64,000 nucleotides of DNA. Source: Puccinia triticina. Its lineage: Eukaryota; Basidiomycota; Pucciniomycetes; Pucciniales; Pucciniaceae. Below are positions 57,361 to 64,000 of the stretch, one piece after another; the first letter of the stretch is position 1, and each line of letters starts with the position of its first letter. Below the pieces are notes generated by a model that was given only the letters and a program-made list of their open reading frames with translations, was not told the DNA's origin and did not search any database. The stretch covers positions 620,001 through 684,000 of the forward strand of contig NC_070575.1 of the NCBI RefSeq assembly GCF_026914185.1, written 5' to 3'. The position numbers and the translations under genes were made by a program.

Positions 57361-58856
57361 GGGGTTGAGAAATCGACTCCCAAAAATTAAAAAATCAACT
57401 CCTAAATCAAGTTTACGTCGCGCGGACCGCCGCGCGACGTCTGTCCCGGGTCCCCATGACCCAATTTTGACCCGGGGGCATTTTGGGAGTCGATTTTGTA
57501 ATTCCGCGATCCCAAACGGGAGTCGGAATTTTAATTTCGCAAAAAATGCCGGAAAATAAAGAAAAATTTATACCTCCGCACTGGGGCACCCAAAGCCCCC
57601 CAAAATTTTACAGCACTCTAAATACACTCTCTAGAGCATATGTTAAGCTTCACGGCATTAGCACACCTCAGGGAGACCCTGTGTAGCTGGGGGCGGATTT
57701 GGCGGATTTCCTACTAACGCAATGCGCCATGTCCTGAGATATGGTGATCCAAATGCCCCCAAAGTTTTTCTGCCATATAAATACACTCTCTAGAGCATAT
57801 TTTAAGCTTCACGGAATTAGCACACCTCGAGGAGACCCTGTGTAGCCGGGGGGGGATTTGGCGGATTTCCTACTAACGCAATGCGCCATGTCCTGAGATA
57901 CGGTGATCCAAATGCCCCCAAAGTTTTTCTGCCACATAAATACACTGTATAGAGCATATTTTAAGCTTCACAGCATTTGAAAACCTCAGGGAGACCCTGT
58001 GTAGCCGGGGGGGTGGATTTGGCAGATTTCCTACTACTTATCCTCACTTGAACCCTCTATATCTTCTGATCAAGAAGAGATAAAAAAAATGGAGGGCGCT
58101 CAAAGGATTCTCCGCCCTCCTATCTACAATTACCAATACAGACAGCAAAAATATTATCTCAGGACATGGTGCATTGCGTTAGTAGGAAATCCGCCAAATC
58201 CGCCCCCGGCTACACAGGGTCTCCCTGAGGTGTGCTGATGCCGTGAAGCTTAAAATATGCTCTAGGGAGTTTATTTAGAGTGCTTTAGAATTTTGGGGGC
58301 ATTTGGATCACCGTATCTCAGGACATGCAGGCGCATTGCGTTAGTAGGAAATCCGCCAAATCCCCCCCCGGCTACACAGGGTCTCCCTGAGGTGTTCTAA
58401 TGCCGTGAAGCTTAACATATGCTCTAGAGAGTGTATTTATGTGGCAGAAAAACTTTGGGGGCATTCGGATCACCGTATCTCAGGACATGGCACATTGCGT
58501 TAGTAGGAAATCCACCAAATCCGCCCCCAGCTACACAGGGTCTCCCTGAGGTATGCTAATGCTGTGAAGCTTAAAATATGCTCTAGAGAGTGTATTTAGA
58601 GTGCTGTAAAATTTTGGGGGGCTTTGGGTGCCCCAGTGCGGAGGTGTAAATTTTCCTTTATTTTCCGGCATTTTTTGCGAAATTAAAATTCCGACTCCCG
58701 TTTGGGATCGCGGAATTACAAAATCGACTCCCAACATGCCCCCGGGTCAAAATTGGGTCATGAGGACCCGGGACAGACGTCGCGCGGCGGTCCGCGCGAC
58801 GTAAACTCGATTTGGGAGTCGATTTTTTAATTTTTGGGAGTCAATTTCTCAACCCC
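57361..58856. mobile_element. 1.5-kb foldback element with internal 160-bp repeats
   Basis: Ends GGGGTTGAGAAATCGACTCC and its imperfect complement are flanked by CCAATTATA on both sides (57352-57360 and 58857-58865; 8-9 bp). The arms are about 650 bp each and nearly self-complementary. Each arm contains about three tandem copies of a roughly 160-bp unit (GATTTGGCGGATTTCCTACT...). The loop (58030-58150) is unrelated. It encodes no protein; short frames follow the repeat. Confidence 0.85.
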
Positions 58857-59344
58857 CCAATTATATGGTGTTGCAAGTGCGTCTGGGCACTCACCAAAGT
58901 TAGGCCGAAAAAAGGCCAAGCGCGCGTGGCCGACCCTACACGGCGGTTGCAGGAGGCCGGCAAAAAGGGTGGAAGTTTGGAGGTCAATTTGACGGACCTC
59001 GCTCAGCGAGCTTTGACCGTTCAAAAACAGACCTCCGGTCAGCCGGCAAAGACCCCGTCAACATTGCAACCACCCCGCCCATCCGTATCGAGTCAAACCA
59101 CGGGCAAACTTAAGGGTTGACCGACCGCAAGGGCAAATTGACCGTCCAACCCAAGCCTCAGCAGACCGGGGGTCAGGGTCATTCGACCCCTCACGACGGC
59201 TATTCAACGGCTATTTGCCGTTCCATCACCCCTCCCCGAAGCGAAATATTGGCTCGTTCCACCTCATCAGCTGGCCACACCTCCTCATCGATCATTTTTG
59301 ATCGTTTTCAGCTCACTCTGCACCAGGAACCTCACTCGATACGC

Positions 59345-59870
59345 TGAGCAAAGTCAGGTGAAGAAATACAGGCCACCAGGGCTTTTTTTTGGGTTTTTAT
59401 TGCATTTTAAACTTTTTTAGGCTTTAATACAGTTTTTTTTACTTTTTTTTGTTTTCGTTTTTTGGCGTTTTTTTTTAGTATTAATTAATGAAAAGAAGAG
59501 ATGAATCAAGGATGGTAAAGATGAGGAAATCACTTGAACCAAACACAATAAGATCACCTATCCTAATCGGCAAGGGTGACTTCTCTCATCATGAGAGCAT
59601 GTTTGTCTTTCTCTCCCTCAAAAATAACAAGGAGACTCCAAGATAAGAGAAGAAACACACCTTTTCTGTAAAAAAGGGGGTAAGAATAAGTGTGTTCGTT
59701 GTTCCAACAACCAATCCCGCATAAAACAAAGCAAGGAAGAGTGCACAAAAAGAGGGACCAGAAGAAATTAGGAAGGAGGAAAGAATTGGAGGGGAGTTGT
59801 TGTTTCAGACTGAGGGAGATTGGATATTGAAAGGAACAGGGGTAGACGAAGTAGGTGAGAGCAGGAGAGC
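59345..59870. other. T-rich low-complexity tract and flank
   Basis: Runs of T and short TTTTGG words at 59380-59470, then unremarkable sequence up to the GH76 stop codon. No gene is supported. Confidence 0.5.
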
Positions 59871-59877
59871 AGGGAGG

Positions 59878-60478
59878 TTAAGGTATGAAGGCGAGCGGGT
59901 CGAAGATGGATGTAGAGAATGCAACCGTGAACAGTCCGAGGAAGATAGAGGAGAAGGTGACCTTGAGTCTGGAGGCGGCAGCAAGGGGTTTACTAGTGAC
60001 TTTGCCGGGGTTTTTAGTGCAACTGGAGCCGAGACCGGCGGCGCCGTTAGTGGTATCGGTGAGCTGGCCGGGGGTGATCTTAGGCAACAGACCGCCTTCC
60101 GGGCTGAGATGGACGCCAAGGGCGGAGACGAGCAGGGCAGCGGCAACATGCTGGGAGCGGACGTATTTGACAAGGGTGGCATCGGCGGTCCAGTTGCCGT
60201 TACAGAAGCAATCGTTGTCGCATGAGTACTGGACCATGGCTGCAACCGACGCATCGATCGTCGACTTGATCACACCCTTCACTTGGTCGGACGTCGCCTC
60301 CCGATAGGTGTACGCTAGGTTGCGCAGATAGATCGCCTTGAAGCCCTGCTGGTCCCGGTTGCATTTCGCCCCCGGCTCACAGGTCTTGGTGACCACGTTC
60401 AACACCTTCTGGCCGCTGAACGTCAGCTGGGCGTAGTTGTAGAACGGCGCGACCAGGTCGGCAATGTGAAGAACTGAG
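59878..60478 (-). pseudogene. GH76 alpha-1,6-mannanase-like protein, C-terminal part
   Basis: GH76 proteins such as Dfg5/Dcw1 act on alpha-1,6-mannan, linking GPI-proteins into the wall. On minus the frame carries the family's distal block: VLHIADLVAPFYNY, then TCEPGAKCNRDQQGFKAIYL (the CE-CNxDQxxFK signature), RNLAYTYREATSDQVKGVI, and CNGNW before an Ala-rich tail. It ends with a hydrophobic segment (FSSIFLGLFTVAFSTSIF) that fits a GPI-anchor signal. The upstream catalytic part with its Asp-Asp pair was not found; the neighbouring minus-strand frame at 60610-60900 shows no GH76 motif. It could be a captured fragment or a gene truncated by repeats. Confidence 0.65.
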
Positions 60479-60978
60479 CTACTCACGCTTGTATTTCCAG
60501 ATACAACTTCTCTGAGTTGTGGTTGAGAATTAAGTTTGGTTCAAGTATTGTCGGCAATTTGCAGCGCTGTTCGGGGTTGAAACTGGCAATCTATTTGCAC
60601 AACTAGTTCAAACAGCTTGGGGGCCAGCCCCAGCTCTTGTACTCAGGTTCTTGCCAAACATGCATCAGAAGCTGTTCGCGGAGAGGCCAGGCAAAAAGGG
60701 AGCAAACGTACCAAGTTCCGCATGTGAGTCCGCTTGTGCTTGACCATGGCTTGCTGCAGGAAGGTGATAAGGCTCGCCATCGCCTCGTGAGTTTTCGGAA
60801 GTCCTGGGGGGGGGGGGGGTTGTCCTCCTGAATGCGTGTAAAACAAAGGTCTAGATGTGATTGGGTCAACTATTGCGCCATACCTGAACTCATAGAGCAT
60901 AGTACCAGCTCACATGGAGGCAGTGGGAGTGGAAGCGGAAGCAGACGGGTGATCAGTCTTGCATTCACTCACAACAAG

Positions 60979-61115
60979 GGACTTGGTTGGAGAGGTGAGG
61001 TGGAGGGGTGTTGAGGGTGACGTGTCCCTCCAACGCACGGACTTGTGGTTGGTTGGAGAGGTGAGGTGGAGGGGTGTTGAGGGTGATGTGTCCCTCCGAC
61101 GCACGGACTTTTGGA
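60979..61115. repeat. Tandem duplication of about 66 bp
   Basis: GGTTGGAGAGGTGAGGTGGA through CACGGACTT occurs twice in tandem with a few changes. Confidence 0.8.
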
Positions 61116-61555
61116 ATCTGTGTAGCCCCCCCTCCTGCTGGCCGCTGGTGGTTGTCGGCTTGTTGGCCGTCAAAGCTTCTTGACAGCAAATCGCCGCTAT
61201 GCCTGCCAGCGGATGTTTGGTCAGGGCGTGTTTGCCGGCGACTTGACCGGGCAAGTTAACATAACTTGCCTGAAGTCGAGTCAACTTCACCTGAGCTTGA
61301 GTTTCGGCGGGAGTGTGGTCAGATGGTTGGCAATTTGACAGAGCGGGGGTCAATTTGCCGGTGGCTTCCACCCCCTGTCAATCTGACGGGCGAAACTTTA
61401 AAAAGCGAAACCGCTGTGTAAAGCCAGCTTGGCCGATCCCAAAGCGTGGGTGGCACACGTCCAACCCCCGCTTGGCACAGTCCAAAGTTGGGGTGGTTCG
61501 GGACAAAGCCCCGCTGGGCCGAGTTCAAGCGAGGGTGCCACGCACGCCAAACGCT

Positions 61556-61840
61556 GTGCCGGCCATCAAGGAGAGAAGTTTCCCTCCTCGATGGTCGGTC
61601 TACAAACTGGTCATCGAGTAGGGAAGACTCCCTTCCTGATGATCGATACAAGTATTGACCACCGCGAAGGGAGTCTTTCCTCCCCGATGACCAGCCTACA
61701 GACCGGCCATCGAGAAGGAAAAGCTCCCTTGTTGATGTCCGATGTGCGATGTCGAGAAGGGAGAACGTTTCCCCTCCTCGAGGGCACATCGTTCTTGACT
61801 TTCGAGGCAGAGACGAGGGCCGGCGTCTGATGACCGGCGT
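61556..61840. repeat. Palindromic satellite, array E (degenerate)
   Basis: CTCGATGGTCGGTC...CTGGTCATCGAG and CGATGACCAGCC...GGCCATCGAGAAGG units with GGGAAGACTCCC spacers. Same core as arrays A-D but fewer and more diverged. Confidence 0.7.
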
Positions 61841-62028
61841 GTTGCATGCCAAGTCACAGATCCCATCGGCCCAGAGCTTGATCTCGGCCAAGCAAGACTT
61901 GGCTGTGTGCCAAGCTCTGCCCCCCGCGCAACCTGCCCGATCAAGCCCGCTGGGCACATACCCAACCCCCGGAGGCACTCGGCCTAGCGGGAGTTGGGTA
62001 AGTGCCCAGACGCGCTTGCAACACCATA

Positions 62029-62787
62029 AACACATTTTGGGTGGTTGTGTGTTGGTTCCATGTTCTTTATTGGGGGGATGTCGAATTTTAGCGAATTTTA
62101 CATCCTTTGTTTTACATTAGTAAAACCCCAATGATGTAAAATTGAACGTGTCAGAGGCCAACTCCGGACTTAGTCGAGTCAGTCCCAGCCCCAGCCGGCA
62201 TTGCTTTGCCCAGCCAGGTTGCCCGGGACTCCGTTCCGCTGGTTTCGAGTGAACGGGTACTGGCCGGATGTCCAGCGCAGATGGCGGAGTGCAGTGCTGT
62301 CATGTACGAGTGTGGAAAGGAGCTCTCACAGAGGTCTTCAACGAACAGAAAGAAGAAAAAAAAAACGACGATCGTAGTATCACTGACAAACACACTAACA
62401 GCAGCATTAACAATAACAACAACAAGGGCGATAGCTGCAGAGGGACTGGGGAAGATGATATGGGAAACACTGGCTGATGGTGTAAGGAAAACATGCGTTC
62501 TATGGATAATATATAGAAAGATGGACTTTAAAGGTGTCCGGACATATGATGATAGAAGCTCTCTCTCTCTTTCTCTATGCAGGAATAAAAACAAAGAGCT
62601 AGAAAGGGAAAGCGACGAGGCAGCGTGGTGACATAACGACGTACAAGGAGACCTGCGAAAGGCCCCATTTTTTGAACCGATGGAGGTGGGGGTTTTAGGC
62701 AAGACGAGGGGATGCTCTTTTGGAAGAAGATATGCAGATGTAGGAGAGATGCTTGATGCGGAAGCGAGAAACGTAAGGTGTAGGCGA
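62029..62787. other. Intergenic, 3' of the glycosyltransferase gene
   Basis: Short AT-rich and GAAAGAAG-type low-complexity parts and no supported gene. Several open frames here are antisense shadows. Confidence 0.45.
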
Positions 62788-64000
62788 TCAGGGACAGATT
62801 TGGAGGTCGGTGCATGCTGGCGGCAAGGGTTCGTTATGCCAGGCGAGATGGCTATACGAAAAAAGAAGGAGATTGATGAGCAGTGAATTTTTTGGGATGG
62901 GGGTGAAATTTTTTGGGAGATTGATGAGCAGTGAATTTGGGGCTGACCAGTTATAGCAGAGCGGTTCGAGGTCCTCCTTTTTGGCGACGATCGAGCCGAT
63001 GAACTCGTTCTCGCCGCCGCTGATATCCGTCGGCCAATACCTCGGGCCCTTGACGGTGGAGCCGAGCAGCTCGGAGGCGAAGGCGAAGGCGCCGTTGTCG
63101 ACGGGGAAGCTGCGGTCCTGGACGGCGCCGGCCTCCCAGCGGAGGAGGGTGTGGTTGGCGGGGTCATAGACCGGGCCCTCCCAGCCGTGGGGCCCGAGGT
63201 TGCCCATGGGCCAGACGCCGATCCGACGGACGTCCCAGATGATGACGAGCAGCTCGGGCAGGAAGTTGGAGTCGTCGTCGATCGAGAGGATCGGGCCGTG
63301 GCCGAAGATCCCGTCGAGGCCCGGGTCCGAGAGCCGGTGGATGAGCGCATAGGCCGCGTTCTGTTGGGCGTTCCCGAAGTGGTGGGTGGGCCCGTAGGTC
63401 ATGTAGATGTACGCCAGCCCGCTCATCCCCAGCTCCTGGGCCACATCGTTCGCCAGCTTCTCGCCGTCCTCGACGACGATCCAGATCAGCTGGCGCTGCG
63501 GGCCCCATCGTTGGTGGCCTGGACCCGAGGGCCACTCGCGGTGCTTCATGAGCTCTAGGTGGGTGCGGATCGTCTGGATGTGCCGCTTGAAGTACGCATA
63601 GCGCAGGTGCTTCGTCCGCCCCGCCCAGCTGGTCTTCGTGTACAGATAGGCCGTCGGCTTGCCCGGCTCGAGTGTCTCGAGGCTCCATTGGATCAGTAAG
63701 GGGATATCCGCGCCCAGCTCGGTCTGGAGAAGCAGGTCCAGCGCGGGCCCTTCGCCCAACCACGCATGTTGGCAATATATATCCCTGATCGAAAGCTGGA
63801 TGGAAAGATTGCTCAGCATGTCTGTGCTGTTTTTTTTTTTCCAGGCTGGTTGAGCTTACCCAGACATGCGCCAACATCGATTCCCTGGTGCCGGTGGGGA
63901 CATTGTAGGCTGGGTCTTTGAGCAGGGGCGGGCTGGTGCGGTTGGCCTTGCAGTCGCAGTACGAGCAGATCGTCTTCGGTGTCCGCAGCCTCTCTGGGAA
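62788..64000 (-). CDS. GT43-type glycosyltransferase (glucuronosyltransferase-like), 5' end cut off
   Basis: Three exons on minus: from the window edge to 63860, 63795-62948 and 62851-62788 (TGA). The first intron (63859-63796) has a GTAAGC donor, a CTGAG branch-like motif and CCAG acceptor; the second (62947-62852) uses GTCAGC and TATAG. GT43 enzymes transfer glucuronic acid or xylose from UDP-sugars in the Golgi. Characteristic blocks are IWIVVEDG, SIDDDSNFLPELL (metal-binding DDD), VWPMGNLGPHGWEGP, WEAGAVQDRSFPVDNGAFAF, GGENEFIG, EDLEPLCYN and the C-terminal LAWHNEPL, the equivalent of VLVWHTR. The start codon, cytosolic tail and membrane anchor lie outside the window. A 27-bp tandem duplication sits in intron two. 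Its acceptor sugar in this organism is unknown. Confidence 0.82.

Larger units (their letters stand above)
58864..62028. mobile_element. 3.2-kb TIR element enclosing a gene fragment
   Basis: TATGGTGTTGCAAGTGCGTC at left and its complement at right (one T/C change) continue as GTCTGGGCACT, so the inverted ends are about 30 bp long. Flanking bases do not match, so no target duplication is seen, and the left end directly adjoins the foldback element. The interior holds a T-rich tract, the 3' part of a GH76 gene, a tandem duplication and a satellite array. No transposase is encoded. Confidence 0.65.

Noticed and set aside
59797..60225. 142-residue plus frame rich in Gly/Glu
   Set aside because: Antisense to the GH76 part, which has recognisable family motifs.
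62151..63350. 399-residue minus frame overlapping the glycosyltransferase
   Set aside because: It is a shadow in another frame of the GT43 gene; its Ser/Arg-rich product has no domain.

Overview
The window looks like a transposon-packed stretch of a filamentous basidiomycete genome, most likely a rust fungus (Pucciniales, Puccinia-like). The main reasons are short GT-AG introns inside genes, a hAT transposase and a RecQ-like helicase fragment that resemble families expanded in rusts, and a small secreted protein with a rust-effector-like core. No sequence search was run, so the organism is an inference. Host genes are few and sit mainly in the right half.

Layout. 0-5.5 kb: a 33-bp minisatellite, an hAT-type MITE, a tRNA-like dispersed repeat, and a 2.1-kb TIR element filled with palindromic satellite. 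5.5-10.5 kb: a solo LTR, then fragments of two host genes (mitochondrial prolyl-tRNA synthetase on minus, COG3 on plus). 11.4-17.8 kb: a TIR element whose palindromic satellite was split by a nearly full-length Copia retrotransposon. 18.3-25.4 kb: a multi-level nest (hAT-like MITE > hAT element with a broken transposase > CACTA element > palindromic satellite > tRNA-like repeat); the three DNA-transposon insertions and the tRNA-like insertion all have readable target-site duplications. 25.7-38.7 kb: small TIR elements, foldbacks, LTR-like pieces and a helicase fragment, with no confident complete gene.

39.5-51.2 kb is the gene-bearing section: a multicopper (ascorbate-oxidase-like) oxidase on plus with 8 exons, a Harbinger-like element carrying a second satellite-filled TIR element, a 14-exon MFS transporter on minus, and a small secreted candidate effector on plus. 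52-62 kb: foldbacks and MITEs around an intronless secreted-type protein of 404 residues, then a 3.2-kb TIR element that encloses the 3' part of a GH76 alpha-1,6-mannanase-like gene. At the right edge a GT43-type glycosyltransferase runs off the window on minus.

The most distinctive pattern is a palindromic satellite module (core GATGACCGGTC / GACCGGTCATC) that recurs as the cargo of TIR elements whose ends are unrelated: two GGGTCAGCC elements, one CACTA element, one TAGAGATG element and the long TIR element at 58.9-62.0 kb. A second TAGAGATG element carries an analogous but different palindrome (GCGACCAGGAGG / CTTCTGGTCGC). The shared cargo across different end families, with target-site duplications present, is the part I would look at first. 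Host functions hinted at by the genes (copper oxidase, mannan/cell-wall remodelling, glycosyl transfer, secreted proteins) fit a plant-associated fungus, but the genes do not form a visible pathway cluster.
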